This document shows positions 1-12,345 of a DNA stretch of 64,000 nt, piece by piece. The stretch comes from Pictodentalium vernedei. Taxonomy: Eukaryota; Mollusca; Scaphopoda; Dentaliida; Dentaliidae. Under the pieces are notes generated by a model that searched no databases, was not told the origin of the DNA, and worked only from the letters and a program-made list of their open reading frames with translations. Each line of letters starts with the position of its first letter. The stretch's first letter is position 1. Location: contig CM062294.1 of NCBI GenBank assembly GCA_031216915.1, positions 166,859,455 to 166,923,454 of the forward strand, written 5' to 3'. The translations under genes and the position numbers were made by a program.

Positions 1-796
1 ACGGTAGGTACATGGGTGCAACACGTAAGGTTTTAAAAGTAATGGGCATGGGATACAAAATACATGGCACATGTAAGATTTGGAATTAGAAGAATGACAG
101 CAGACACTTGCAAACAATATGAGAACAAATATCTAAAAATGAAACAAGAAGCCAGTGATTATCCCAAACGGAGTGGTTATTCAAGGCGGGTTTAACATTT
201 CGAACAGAAACAGAAATATTTACACGTCAGAAAGACTAGGCACACATTGAAAACACTTGCTTAGAAAACATTTGTGAAGACTCAAGGAAAAAGTCCTTTT
301 GAAAAAAAAAATCATGCAAATATATTTTGGCTAAAACTTGAAAACAGTACAAAACCATAATCCAGTTATAGACATGAAGTTTCAGAATATTTTAAGAGAC
401 ATAAACCGGAGACAACAATTTTAAAATATTGAATTATTTTACCTGGATCAGTTTATGTTTGTAAATTTCTTTTACATTACACATGCTTATCAGGCACATA
501 ATTCACTCACTGTTGACATAGCTTTTTAGTTCCCGTCCTATACACGTCTGGAGTTGTACGTAGAATGATTATGATCATGCGTTTAATATTTTGATACACA
601 CTATTGAATTGTCATTCGCAATTCTTCACTTCAAAGTTCAAAAAATATTTTAACAGAAAGCTTGGGCAAAGGGTAGATCATCATCAGTATGCAGTGATTA
701 TAGGATCTGTATGGTTAGGTCATAAATATTATAGTTGCAATATATTACAGTTCACAAAAGACACACTTGTAAGGTTAAATGTAGTACATTCGATTA
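1..796. other. no gene recognised
   Basis: AT-rich sequence with only short open frames that lack recognisable motifs. I see no coding feature or repeat that I can name. The right limit is the inverted end of the Tc1-like element. Confidence 0.5.
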
Positions 797-2378
797 TATA
801 CTACTCATACTTTGGTGAGCACCAAATATTTGACATACCATTGTGAAATTTGCTTGTGACATATTTGCGATATTTGTGGTGAATATGATTGAGGAATGTA
901 TTGAGATGGTCCCCAGTGTTTACATTAGCTCTCTTGACAGGCAGACGTTTCGTGACACTCATGGAAATCATGTACCCCTTGATTTCCATTATGTTTTCGT
1001 ATACTGTCTACATGTACATGATATGTGTAGGGTATTCAGTCTTCATTTCAACACAACCCCTTGTGATTTAATGATTGAATATGGCAAATGCAAATGTAAG
1101 AAGTCATTTGTCTGAAGTAGAAATGTGGCAGGCTTTAGGGATGATGGAGCAACGGACTACCCTCGTCAGGTTGGTGAAGCCCTTGGTGTGCACCGCACGG
1201 TGATCACCAGAGCCTGGGTAAGATTTCAGCAGTATGGCACACCAGTAAGCATAGTGGTGGCAGAGACAGGGCAACATCTGCAGCTGAAGACCGGTTTTTG
1301 ATCATTCAGGCCCGTAGGAACCGCTTTGCCACAGTAACCCAGCTTCGCAGTGACCTTCAGAATGCATCCGGAATAAATGTTCCGACGCAGACTGTCCGGG
1401 CAAGGTTGCACGAAGGTGGTCTGCGATCGAGAAGACCATGTATTCGCATTCCTCTGTCCCAAAACCACCGCCAGGCACGATATGAATGGACCATGGACCA
1501 CGTTGGATGGACCAGAGACGATTGGCGGCCTGTCCTTTTTACAGATGAGTCAAAGTACTGCCTAGACCACACAGATAGGCGTTCTAGGGCATGGAGAAGA
1601 CCAGGAGAGCGATTCCATGCAACCAATATTGCTGAGCATGATCGCTACAGTGGAGGGTCAGTTATGTGGTCTGGGGTGGTATCAACAGAGATGGACGTAC
1701 AGAGCTCCGTGTTCTTGAACATGGTACATTGACTGCACAGCGGTTTATTGATGAGATCCTGGATGTCCACGTCAGATTGTATGCAGGTGCAGTGGGTGAA
1801 AGATTCATTCTGATGGACGATAATGCCCGTCCTAGTATTACCCATGCTGTCCGGGAGTACCGACAGAGGGAGGGGATTGAGCGTATGGACTGACCAGCAA
1901 GATCTCCTGACCTCAATCCAATCGAACATGCCTGGAATGAGTTGCAGCATGTAATTTCTGCTGGTCCAGTCCAGCCAAGAAGTGTCCATGAGCTTGGTGC
2001 TATGCTGGTCAAGAATGGAACAACATCCAACAAAGGACCGCCAGGAACCTGAATGGGAGCATGAGAAGGCGTTGTTAAGCTGTAATTAACAATAATGGGT
2101 CTCATATTCGATATTGAATCCATACCAGTTGGCTCCAGCAACCTTTTGGCAAATTTGAAAAATTTCCTCTTTTACCAGTAATATCCACTTTCCATGGTAT
2201 CGTATTCAAAAGCTACAAAATAATGTAAAACACACATAAAATCTTAATTTCTGTGTTTAAATCATTAAAGATATAATTAAATAAAAAATATATACACTTT
2301 TCATTACAATATTTGTATACTAAAACGTAAAACAGGTAGTTGGATATACTTGGTGCTTAGCAAACTTTGAGTAGTATA
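797..2378 (+). mobile_element. Tc1-like DNA transposon, inverted ends present (Tc1-a)
   Basis: The left end at 797 reads TATACTACTCA and continues to about 826. The reverse complement of the right end, 2349-2378, reads the same first 11 bases and then shares TTTG, AGCACCAA and TAT in register. The outer TA on both sides fits the TA target duplication used by Tc1/mariner elements. The ends enclose one transposase gene on the plus strand, giving an element of about 1.58 kb, normal for the family. The transposase is broken, so the copy is not autonomous. Confidence 0.85.
1081..2078 (+). pseudogene. Tc1-like DD34E transposase, broken
   Basis: Tc1-family transposases are cut-and-paste recombinases acting in the nucleus on the element's inverted ends. 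The frame begins at an ATG at 1081 and ends with an SMRRRC tail and TAA at 2076-2078, about 330 codons, the usual length. The catalytic triad is visible: VLFTDES (first D), LMDDNARP (second D) and SPDLNPIEHAW (E). The spacing between second D and E is 34 residues, counted directly. Breaks: at least one frame change before 1298; a 2-bp TG duplication near 1666, just before the usual VWGG motif; and a TGA at 1891-1893 where the family has Trp. The identification is firm and the gene cannot make a full protein as written. Confidence 0.88.
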
Positions 2379-4019
2379 ATATATTGCAAACTGTCCATTT
2401 TGATGCAATATTTAAATGTGCTCATGAGAGACACAATTGTGTTGTGAATAAGTATGACATACTTTCCGGGAATCATAATGTATCAAACAACATTAATGTT
2501 CATCTACGTTTTGGACACCGACGAGGCAAGATACTGGTACCGTTTGGTCATCTGCATCATATCTCTTTAGCAGCAGTTAGAAGACTTTCGCGTTTTGAGA
2601 CAGCGTGGGACCCTAGTCTATAATCCAAGAACGAAGAATTTGCCAAACCTGTTTTTCTCTCTGTAAGGAAATGTAAAGTAAAATGCTTTGTCTGTGTACA
2701 CGACGAATTGGATTAGAAAGCCAAATACGTCCCTTCACAAGAACATTTACGTTTAGCCGAACTGTCCTTTCATTAAATCGATTCGAAGCTGTGAATTTAT
2801 AACAACCATCATGTATGAAGATAGCACAGGATAAAATGTTAGCGACGATAAGATGGATAACGGATCCATTTTGGGATAAATTGGTCTGACTATAAAAATA
2901 TGGCAAAGCTCTAAATGATTATCCGCCTTACCATTCATTATTCGAATCTGAAATCACAATTTACAGTTAGAATTGCAAGGGGACATAATTATAAATTGGA
3001 ATAAAATGCTCATGGGTGGTCCAGAAGATGACGATCCTAACTATCGTACCCAGATTTAAAAACTGAAACGTATGAAATCGAGGAAAATTAAAATTGAAAA
3101 GCTGATTTGATTTATTTTCAATCACGGAAAAGCTCAGACCTTTTCTAGACAACAAACACACCTCAGCGGGTATATCGTGTACTTTTCAGCTTATTTTTGT
3201 GATTATAAAACTATAACTAAAATCATTTTTCAAAATCAGTCAGATAAAACAGAAATGTATTCTGAATATTTAATGCATTATATTTCACGAAAACTTATAC
3301 AACGAGAGCTTAGAACATACAGATTTTTAGTATGACATTATTCAAACGAACGTATAATAACATATTTGTATAGGCTATTTTTCCCTCGAGTATATAGGTT
3401 CGATTCTTTAAAAACTGTATTTGAGCTAAAAGAAACAGTGAAAGGATTATCGTCTAAAAACACCCGAAGAAACTATGGAAGAAAAGTATAAACTCATGTG
3501 ACAAAATATAACAAATCGAAAAAATGTTTTTTCATTGAATAAAAAGTATCATTTAATTACCCATGTAGCACTTTTATCTCAGACCTCAGTGGGTCCGAAA
3601 AAATAGAATCTGTAGGAACACGCTGTTGATATGAAATGTGGCTTGTTTCACTTTGAACCACAAAAATATATATGGCGTTATAAAGAGTAACATATGCTTC
3701 ACTGAAAGAGACAAGTGAAGGTGTGAAATTTATAGAAGGTAACCCTGATATGATCATGGACTTGCTAGTGATGTCAGTATTCCACAACATTGATTTCTGG
3801 TGATGTGTTTAAAAGCTAAAATGAAGAACACAATTGAATTTAGGTTCACACATAAACTCAGTCATAGAAATGCAGTTTTTTTTAAATAGCACATTACAAT
3901 ACGGCCGCCCTCCACTGGTCACTTTCCACGGTTGGGCAATATTTCCAGAGACGCAATAATATTATATTTATAGAAATAACCATCAAACATTTAATTAATT
4001 TGTCACCGGGTACAACGCT
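2379..4019. other. no gene recognised
   Basis: AT-rich sequence with short frames only. None shows a domain motif on either strand. No tandem array or inverted repeat of note was seen. Confidence 0.5.
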
Positions 4020-4455
4020 CACCTACTTAATTTTGCCCGTCTACCCCTGCCAGGAATTGGGCCACCAGCCGCAGCTCTCCAGAGTCTTCTGTCCTGTACC
4101 TTCTCTGTAACTAATTCCATGTGTAGTCCATCTTGGTCATATCGGCGTTGAGGTCACGACAGCATGTGTTTCTTGGACGGTCTATTTTCCATTCTATTTG
4201 CATTCGGGTTCCACTTCAGTGCCTGCCTGGCGATGTTGGTTGTAGGTTTGCGTAGGGTGTGTCCTATCCAATCTTCTCTTCCCGAGTGTTTCTTCAGCAA
4301 GACTCTGTGGGTTTTTTTCCCTAAGACTGGAGTTGCTGGTGATGTCTGGCCAGCGGATCTTGAAAATTCTTCGTAGGTAGCTGTTGATGAAGGTCTGGAC
4401 TTACCTGACTGTTGTATTTGTGGTCCTCCGTGTCTCTGCTCCATACAATAGCACT
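4020..4455 (-). pseudogene. non-LTR retrotransposon RT, C-terminal fragment
   Basis: Reading the minus strand in two or more frames gives the tail that follows the RT domain in one group of non-LTR elements: LRRIFKIRWPD, then DWIGHTLRKPTTNIARQALK, WNPN, and an RPRNT-like stretch followed by DLNADM. This is the WIGH...RQAL.WNP signature I know from the C termini of such polyproteins. Only the last roughly 140 residues remain; the RT core is absent, so the copy is 5' truncated. Frameshifts separate the pieces (for example near 4200 and 4400). Clade assignment is not possible from this tail alone. Confidence 0.75.
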
Positions 4456-7400
4456 GACGTCACTTTTATACAACCCGATGCTTTATTATACTTTTGCTGC
4501 TGAGGATTTTTATTATCTGGTGAATGCATGCGTGGGAATTTTTGCTCACACGTGGATTACGACCAGTCCACAACGACTGTACAGCATACTTGTCTACATG
4601 CTAAAGCTAGTTCTTACTTGTGTTTGAGGGCACATTATATGATTTATTTCAAAACATAAAATATTAACTAGAAAATTAAAGTTTGGCAAATCAAATTCTG
4701 TTGCCACAATTAAATGCTGAATATCACGATGCAACAAATATTTATCATGGTTATTGTTAATTTATTCCTCATCCCAGAGCTCTTTTTAGAGACTATATTG
4801 ACATGTATGTCCCAAATACTTATACAAAGCTCTGAAAATGGTGGTGCCTTGGGAGGTTTTATTTTAGTTGCTTAACGTCCTTCCAAGGGTATACATCGTT
4901 CTGCCATCTTTCTCAAAACAGCTCAGCCAACAGATAAATTTTTTTATCACTGGAAGACAAGAAAGCATCCCAAAAAAATTTAGAAGTCAAATTATATTTA
5001 AAAAGGAAAATGGGTTGCCGAAACAAACATTAATGTGTATGATATAACAAAAGACAACCTTGAAAAACTTGCAGTCCGAAAGGTTATCTCAAAACAAACA
5101 AAAACATAAGTTTAAAGCCAGGCGAAGGCAGTATTTTGCCGGAATTATCATTCATAACCTAATTAGTAGGGATAGTTATAAAACTATCTGAATCTATAAT
5201 AGAATATTCTTGCAAACACACAAGAAAAGAACGCCATGTCAAAAGATAGCTAACATTTCAAGTCCCAGAGAGATAGACAAATCAATGAAGGTTAGTGGCA
5301 AATTACATGCGCATAAAGTTTAAACTTGTTTCTCATAAACTCCCACTGTTCTAGGCCATCAAATAAAATAGCACTCGTTGTGAGTAACTTGCGAAAACAA
5401 AGTGGGGGAGCGTCGACACTTACGGTAAAACTAATGTCAAGTGTGACAGTACTGAAGCAATAGAAAACTATTTCAAATGAAGCCGGTCAGCCTCTGACTT
5501 CTAGACTATGGTACGTGCCTTTAAAAGAAAAAAACTCTCATAAACGCCCTTCCTACAGCTTTGAATACATCTAAAACCAGTGGTGAGATATGGTCGTTTT
5601 GAATCGCATTTTACATGTCTGAACAAGTCTAAACCTATTTTTTTTAAGTAACATGAATTTAAATTCTTTATTTTATGTGAAACACATTTTGTCAACACTG
5701 AGGAGCACTAAACTTGACTAAAATAATCTTAAATGAATGCCTTATTCATGTTCACTGAGTTTTATTTTTTGCTCTTAATACCCTTGTATAAATTGTACAA
5801 CCCTTTTCATTTTAAGTCATTCTAGAATTAGATATTTCAAGAGCACGATAGTTGGAGAAAATAAACAAACTCGTAAAATTCGTTTTGTTAAAACATGGCA
5901 GTATGTCAATGGTAGGTGAACGCCCCCCTCCCCCCCCCCCCGCCCCCCGCGCATTTCAAAAATATGTAAAATACACGCAAATATTAATTAATTGCACGTT
6001 AAAATGCTGTTATTACCGTCTACTATTGCACATTCAACTGACATCTAGTCAAACACAAGAAACTGTATCTTACGCATAAACAATAAAGAGCACTGGTGAC
6101 TAAATATGTAGCTCATAAAAAACAATTGTACAACCACAAAATGGGTCGGGGTGTGTGATTATTATCACTTGAATTTATTGCAAACTCTTGTTTCAATAGG
6201 TGTGTTATGAAAATTGTTAACATACCTTATCAGTGTTCGTAGAAATGAAACATTATAGACCGAGAAAGTTAAATACCTGAGGTTACCACACAAACGTCAA
6301 ATTAGAAACAAATCACAACTTCAGAATGATATGCCATCAGAGTTAAAATCTTTCTGTTATCGGAAAGTGTGAATGAATTTAAGTAATGTAAAATTTTACA
6401 AAGATTTCAACTGCCACACGAGAAGGCATTTTAACCAATATTGATTATTCATTGATTTTTAGTCAGAACCGAATCATTACATTTACGAGATTGTATTATT
6501 GTGGCGGGCCAACAAGTGCAAGGGTCTCCAAAAGTTAGCTGGCAATCGTGGTATATAGACAACACACTCCTAAAGCTACCCTTAATGTTAAAAGAGAAAC
6601 GTTAAACACTCACATTTTAGCCCACACACATGCATTTATCTCTGCGCTGTCTATGGTTGCAGGCTTGGCGCTGTATTCATTACAGGTCAGAACAAGTTCG
6701 TTATTATTTCCACTCACTTGCTTATCATGGAAAAAATATCGCCTCGTTATTCCACCACCACTGCAATCAATTGTATCTGGAACGTAAGGTGGTGGACCTG
6801 AAACAATTGGAGCCAAATATATAACACTAATACCTTGCAATCTAAGAATGTTTAATGCTGTGTAAGTTTTGTGTTTTATTAACCACATCAGTACCTCTAT
6901 TTCCGGGTGTATTTTCACAGTGGAATAGATAATTGTTTCCAGTTGAAGGACAAGACACAAATTATTCCAACAAAAAATAGCATTGCAAAGTAGAGGGGGA
7001 TGGGGGAGGGGTTATAAGATAATGTAACCCCTTACCGATTAAATAAAAAAAAGTTCAAAGTGTCTCCAAAAATGCAATTTGTATCAGTTTGCCACCATGC
7101 AAGCATATTTCTGTCCTAAGGGATTAGGCAATAATTGGGGAGGGGGGGGGGGGGGGGGGGTAAGAAAACAGAAATTTCTTTTATTCATTGTTTAGGATGC
7201 ACTCTTAGTGTACTTGCATTCAACATCATAAACAGGGTTACCATGGACCTTCAAAACAATTATTTTGTAATTTGAATATTTGATAATTCCAGTTTTAAAG
7301 AACATTTTTCTTGGATGTTTATTCTCTTCCTTGTCAAATCCAACCTTCACAGAACTATAGTGTCACTTATGCTTTTTTTCTCGTGGATTTGCGCTGGTAC

Positions 7401-9875
7401 CTGAAATTTTGGTATACTGTGCCAAGAAAGAAATATGACAAAATGTTTGTAAATATGCAAATGAAGTTGATATAGTTAAACACACACCATCTTGAGCATG
7501 CCAGTAACAAGGGTTTTTACCAAAAGTATGGTTTGTGCACCAGTAGGTGATGCTGTATGGAGTGTTCGTGTCCTATATTCCCAGTGAAAAAACTGAAGTA
7601 GTTTTATAACAGTGCCTGGTCAGTGTCATGGATGTTTAACGCCCTATTGTACAGTAACTACAGCAAGTGTTTTCAAGCAATACTCTGCGTGACTGTGTGT
7701 GATCATGTTAGACACAAAAGTGACAGGTACAGAACATAGTCGTACGTTTATCTGGTGATCTAAAATATAACAATATTTGCATATTTGAAACATTTCTCTT
7801 TGTATGCAATTTGTGGACATACCCGGTCATACAATTTAAGTCACGTTTATTTAGTTCACATTCCCCAGAATTATATTTCAGTATTTCTGGGATTTTGTAG
7901 TTTTCATCACACTCGTACTTGCGTTGAGCAGAAAAAACATAGCAGACACACGTGGCTGAAATGATGCACCATGCATTCGAGGCAAAATCTGTCCCACGTC
8001 ACCATGTGAGTTTGTTTAGTTACATTAGCATTATTAGCATATTCTCGAAACGTTTACACATCATTTCCTTTTTTGTACAATATGTCAAATTTCCAGGTCT
8101 TAGTTCATATATACCATACAAATACAGATCTGATGACATTGAGTTTGTGGAGAAGAGACCTTACAATAATCAGAATCAGTGTGTAGAAAAAAATATGATT
8201 ACTGAAAGTGAGATTATTTAACATTCAACTTATAAAAAAAAACTTGCAGCCCTTGACATGTGCTATTTATTATATAAATGCAAAGGAATAGACAGGGGAT
8301 CATAAAATTAAATTAATAGCCCTTTTGCACAGAGTGCTATTAAGTCATTTTTCTCATATTGTTTCTATTTACATTCCATTCCCCTTATGGAAAATAAATC
8401 CGACAGAACATAAAATGTTTCAATAAAGCATTTGTGAGGAGATGGCGTCACCATCGCTTCTTCCCTGTATTTGTGGTAGGACGTTAGTCAATGGGAAATC
8501 CTTGATAATTATTTAGATGTATAGCCAAAGGTGTTCTTAGAAGGGCACAAAGGGAGAGGGAGAGAGGCGGGAGAGAGAGTGAGAGAGAGGGAGAGGGAGA
8601 GAGATATATATTATATTTACCACTATTTGTACAGCGTAATAGGACCCCTAGAGTATCAGGGTGCACGTGTCCCTCACGACCCACTTGCAGTTACCTAAAA
8701 CCTGCATCTCTCTCTTGGGTTCCCGTTAAATCAACGGCCTCAGTCAGAAACGACAATATTTACTGTTCTGTATCTTTGCAATCAAATTTACGGGCTGCAG
8801 CAGTACGCCTAACCGTAGACAAGGCGGTCACTTTATGTTCAATTTACATGCCACAAAATAAACCATTTCAGCAGATTTGATATTGAACAACTGATTCACA
8901 AGCTCCTAACTCCATACATTCGTTTGGGTGATTTAAATTATAGCCCTCTCTAGGGCATTTCATGCAACAAATAAGACGTAAAAGGCAAAACGGTTGAAGA
9001 ACTTAGTTAAGTGTATGACTTCTGTTTGTTCATTGGTGGATTAAACACTTACTGGCATCACGAATCTCGTAGGTACCCATCAGTTGATCTTACAATAACA
9101 TGCCCTTCTGTTTTCTTTAATTTTTCGCGTAGAAGGCTGAAGATGACTTGTGCTGGAGTGACCACTGTGTTGAGGAGAAAAGGACCAGCAGGTGATGAGA
9201 GGGTGCCTCATTTGATTTTAAAATGAAGAAACTGGAACACTTCTCGTCACTTTGTTCTGAACGACAAACATAACTATCATCAAACAGATATCCTACGATA
9301 GATATGCTACAAAAGGTATCCTCAAATGGTACATTACCATATCATAAGTATCCTCAAATACCCGTATGTGTCTATGTGCTATTGTACAATGTGTCACATT
9401 GTGAAATAGCACACACGCACATATCGGCATATTCAAGATGTACCAATGTGCTACCTGTAAAGTGTACACAGTGTGACAGAATATGTACTAACACATAAAC
9501 ACATATTGGTACGATCAACAAACATTTTCTTATATGTAGGAATCAAATCTTGCACTGGGTCTTGACATTTTATAGACAGATACGAGCTCAGATAAATGGG
9601 ATGATCTGATTGAGCTAGATTTCGCCAAGGGCAGATGTCACGATAGTATCAGGGGTAGCTAGTAAGCTTGTAATAGTGCTACAATTTAGTAATGTTCAGA
9701 TACAGGACAGACTAGTGGTAGCCAACAGTAATGGTACAAGACTGCAAAGCTGGTAGAACAGCGTTCTAAAGTTGAATACAATGCAGCCTGAACCTGGGAC
9801 AGATGAGAGTGACTATGGACAAGTAGTGGCCTCGGAGCTAAGTAGATGGTCGTTCTTTTCAAATCAGTGAACTAT
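4456..9875. other. long AT-rich stretch without recognisable genes
   Basis: No frame here carries a motif I can defend. What can be seen: a SINE-like tail around 4850-4900 (minus sense, GGACGTTAAGCAACTAAAAT); a C-rich run at about 5925-5955; a G-run of about 22 bases at 7141-7162; and a GA-rich microsatellite at about 8548-8605. A Pro-rich frame near 5900 is only the translated C-run. Confidence 0.5.
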
Positions 9876-9881
9876 AACGAG

Positions 9882-10158
9882 TCACGTTTCACTACCAGAT
9901 TCAAGCACCACTCGGATTAAAAAGGAGAAGAGATATGAAATGGCATTAGTGAATCTCGAAACATACTATTCTTTTCCCAACAACACGAAGACGAAAAATC
10001 TGTTCAGATATTCTCTCGACAACGGAAGGAATTGGACCGAGATTGCTATTCCGAAACGGAGTTACGACATAGTAGATCTCAACTATTTCATAGAGATAAG
10101 AATGGAGATAAACGGCCATAATAGTCTATTACAAATAACCGGTTTCTGGGCTGAGTAG
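9882..10158 (+). pseudogene. truncated homolog of the 51,848 virus-like protein
   Basis: The segment RYEMALVNLETYYSFP followed by FRYS, a Trp-containing strand, IPKRSYDI and DLNYFI aligns residue for residue with residues about 52-105 of the protein at 51,848 (RYEMALENLGTYYSFP, then FKYS, IPKESYDI, DLNNYI). A short stretch SRFTTRF upstream, in another frame, matches its TRFATKF. The frame change lies near a run of five A bases around 9920. Homology stops at about 10,120 and the frame ends at 10,158. The family is common in invertebrate genomes as uncharacterised proteins; a jelly-roll capsid role is my inference. This copy is a remnant. Confidence 0.75.
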
Positions 10159-11063
10159 TTCCCCAGTGAGGAACGAAACTAAAAGGAGTGAAGCCTTTGC
10201 TATAGGTGGTCGCAACCCTGGCTGAGAAAGGAGAAGGGTGCAATATTCTCCCTGGGATGCGTTTCGAAGGCCCCGGAGGAAGGAATCCTGGGAGTTGAGG
10301 TCAAACAGTTCTCCAGTGAGGGCAGTCTTCATTTTGGTCCTAACTTCTGAAGTAGACGGATGGTCGGATGGAGGCCCGGTCTGGCCAATCGGGAGCCCCC
10401 ACATCCCCCCTTCCAAAAAGGCTGCCATGTCGAGGGGCAATAAGAGGTCATTATAAATACAATTTTGTCATTGCCATTGTATACTGACTTTTAAGATATT
10501 CATTTTCATTGCAATGTCTGGGTTGGTTGTCAGTGGCAGCTTTCGGTGCACTAGTATCACAAAATACTGAATGACCAGCTTCTGAAGACCTGTCTGAATG
10601 ACCAGCTTCTGAAGACCTGTCTGAATGACCAGCTTCTGAAGACCTGGCACTGCCCATACTCGACGGGTCAATCGATCAGCGGTATGCTCATGCGTTACCC
10701 TGGCTGAGTATGTTTTCAATGTACTCCTGGTACTGTTTGCTGGATATTCGCAGCATACCCCCACCCCAAGGTTGGCATCGTAGTGAGGGCGAGAATCGTA
10801 GAATGATAAAATGAATAAATAAATAGCCATGGCTAACCAAAACACAAAAATAAAAAACGGTAAAAATGGCTAATTTTGATATCATAATGTACTGCAAACA
10901 AAATGTATTGTGCAAATGTAAGACGTGTACTGACACAGATGATATGCATAGAGTTAGAACGATGCTTCGCGGCATCTGTTAGATGTGCGGTCCGACAAAA
11001 AACTCGAGTTGGTAAAAAGAGTGGGGCGTGGTCAACAGACTGGTCAACAATCTTCCTATCAAA
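10159..11063. other. relic interior, no gene recognised
   Basis: Between the capsid-like and phospholipase-like fragments I see no family motif. The stretch contains the 27-bp tandem repeat listed separately and two related words, CCCAGTGAGG near 10,163 and TCCAGTGAGG near 10,312. Confidence 0.45.
10567..10646. repeat. 27-bp tandem repeat, three copies
   Basis: The unit starting CTGAATGACCAGCTTCTGAA occurs at 10567, 10594 and 10621, a strict 27-bp period, with the third copy diverging after GACCTG. Because the unit is a multiple of three it keeps all frames open, which explains the repetitive short peptide seen on the minus strand. That peptide need not be real. Confidence 0.95.
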
Positions 11064-11225
11064 ATGCATCTGTCCGGACATCGGTTTACGGGACCCGGTA
11101 CGAAATTGGAGAGATTTAATCCGGATCTGACACCGAACGCGTTCAGCAAACCCAACGATAGAGTAGATCACGCTGCGTACAGTCACGATCTCTGTTGCGT
11201 AAACTATCCCAATACAAATATGTAA
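11064..11225 (+). pseudogene. phospholipase A2-like domain fragment (parvovirus/Polinton type)
   Basis: The 53-residue frame reads a GHRFTGPGTKL loop followed by DRVDHAAYSHDLCC. In phospholipase A2-like domains of parvovirus capsids and Polinton-type elements the GPG loop binds calcium and HDxxY carries the catalytic His-Asp pair; here GPG and HD are present and the Tyr is replaced by Cys. Such domains are thought to help particles breach endosomal membranes. The fragment stops at TAA right after the motif, short of the following helices. Its position beside integrase and PolB fragments supports the viral assignment. Confidence 0.65.
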
Positions 11226-11334
11226 AAGCACATGTGCGATAATAAGTTGAAAAACTAAAAAGATACAGTGAATTCCGCGTTTAAAGAGAAATTCGAAAGT
11301 TCAAAAGTTAGTTTTACATCAATATTGAAGGGGA

Positions 11335-11640
11335 ACGCTCCCGCGTTGTGTCCTTGGGCAAGGTACATAACGCCGATTGCCTACACGGGGTCACGATGAC
11401 GCTATATACTAAGGCGTACTGCACGTCGAAGATGTGCATGTCTTCAACAAACTAACCCTGCCTGTGTCGCGGTACAGAGTTCAGAGTTACGATGTTGGAG
11501 AGTTGACATCTGCTCGTCGTTGCTCGATGGTCCTCTCCGGGTAATCCGGCTTCCTCCACCCGTAACAACTGTCACCAAAATGATATGACCCTGGCTGTTA
11601 ATGTGTCGTTAAACACTAAGAAAAAAAAGAAAAGAAAGGG
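11335..11640 (+). repeat. SINE-like element, tRNA-related type
   Basis: The segment begins near TCCTTGGGCAAGGTAC, a motif common at the head of invertebrate SINEs, continues through GGCTTCCTCCACCCG, and ends in CCTGGCTGTTAATGTGTCGT before an A-rich tail of AAAAAAAAGAAAAGAAA type. A related copy lies in opposite orientation at about 20,610-20,835, sharing the CTTCCTCCACCCG block and the GTACTGCACG block in the same order. Exact ends were not determined. Confidence 0.6.
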
Positions 11641-11704
11641 AAATAAAAAAAATAGCAAACCAAAAACAAATTAACTAGCGGGCGGATTACAAAATCCCTT
11701 GGTG

Positions 11705-11815
11705 CATAAATTTCGCAAGATAGGAGTGTACGTCAAGGGACTGAATCACACATGGGCAGCCGATCTGGTAGACATGCGCTAATTTTCAAGACACGAATGA
11801 GGTTTTGATAAAATC
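11705..11815 (+). pseudogene. retroviral-type integrase fragment, Polinton-like
   Basis: The plus frame reads a short basic segment, VYVKGLNHTWAADLVDM, then a stop and FSRHE with a second stop. In Polinton/adintovirus-type rve integrases the equivalent motif W.ADLVDM contains the first catalytic Asp, followed by the .FS...GY strand. Only this one strand of the catalytic core survives and it has two stops. It is too short to identify by itself; context with PolB and capsid-like pieces raises the confidence. Confidence 0.55.
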
Positions 11816-11835
11816 CTATATGGATTCAATCACAA

Positions 11836-12000
11836 TCTTACATTAGTGCATAAGGGAGACGACGGTGCCGTCATCAGAGCGATAGGAGTGGGTGTCAGAA
11901 ATGTGATTCTGAGCAGCATGTCGTGGTTCATGCCACACGCGAAGCCATTCGACGCAGAAAAAGCAAATTGTTCAAGAATGTTCCATTGTTCTTTTTTCCA
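11836..12000 (+). pseudogene. possible capsid-like fragment
   Basis: A plus frame reads TLVHKGDDGAVIRAIGVGV, then a strand ending in SMSWFMPH and KPFDAEKA. The pattern of an RAIGVG strand followed by a W..PH segment resembles part of a family of uncharacterised invertebrate virus-like proteins that I believe are jelly-roll structural proteins. The resemblance is from memory and weak. The 3' part overlaps the start of the minus-strand PolB fragment, so this junction has been rearranged. Confidence 0.35.
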
Positions 12001-12345
12001 CTGAAGTAAGTCAACTTCATATATTAAGACATTCGTAACAGGTCGTAAATGTCGTTGTGAATCTCTAGATTCAACACTTCTCTGAATCTCCAATTGCTAC
12101 CTTCGGTCATGAGTTTTGTGTGAGTTTTAAAATAAGCCGTTTTTTTCTTTGACATCACCCCTGTATAGGTCGATTTTCTCCATCCTACACGTCTATACCA
12201 TATTCAGTTTGATAGTTTTCCACGAAATAAATCCAACATGCTAGATTTTATCACGTTCAGGAAATGTTTGGGATTAAACATTTTTTCTACCCTCGAGGTC
12301 GAACGTTTCGAAAATTCCTTTGATGGCTTGCGCTCGTTATTCGGG
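12000..12345 (-). pseudogene. PolB N-terminal fragment (minus strand)
   Basis: Read on the minus strand in several frames, the segment gives AIKGIFETFDLEG, then NPKHFLNVIKSSMLDLFRGK, then MTEGSNWRFREVLNLEIHND. These align in order with the PolB of the element at the right of the window: AIKGIFKTFDVV, DPKLFMEWV...LDLFRKY and EGSNWAFDEALKLEIHI. At least three frame changes or stops interrupt it and it ends before the exonuclease motifs. It is clearly a relic of the same type of polymerase. Its orientation opposes the capsid-like fragments next to it. Confidence 0.72.

Noticed and set aside
5852..6079. Small frame with a Pro run
   Set aside because: The Pro run is a C homopolymer, and no conserved motif flanks it.
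10451..10845. Minus-strand frames with a repeated RSSEAGHSD or LQKLVIQTG peptide
   Set aside because: The peptides are translations of a 27-bp tandem repeat with a frame-preserving period. No other coding evidence.
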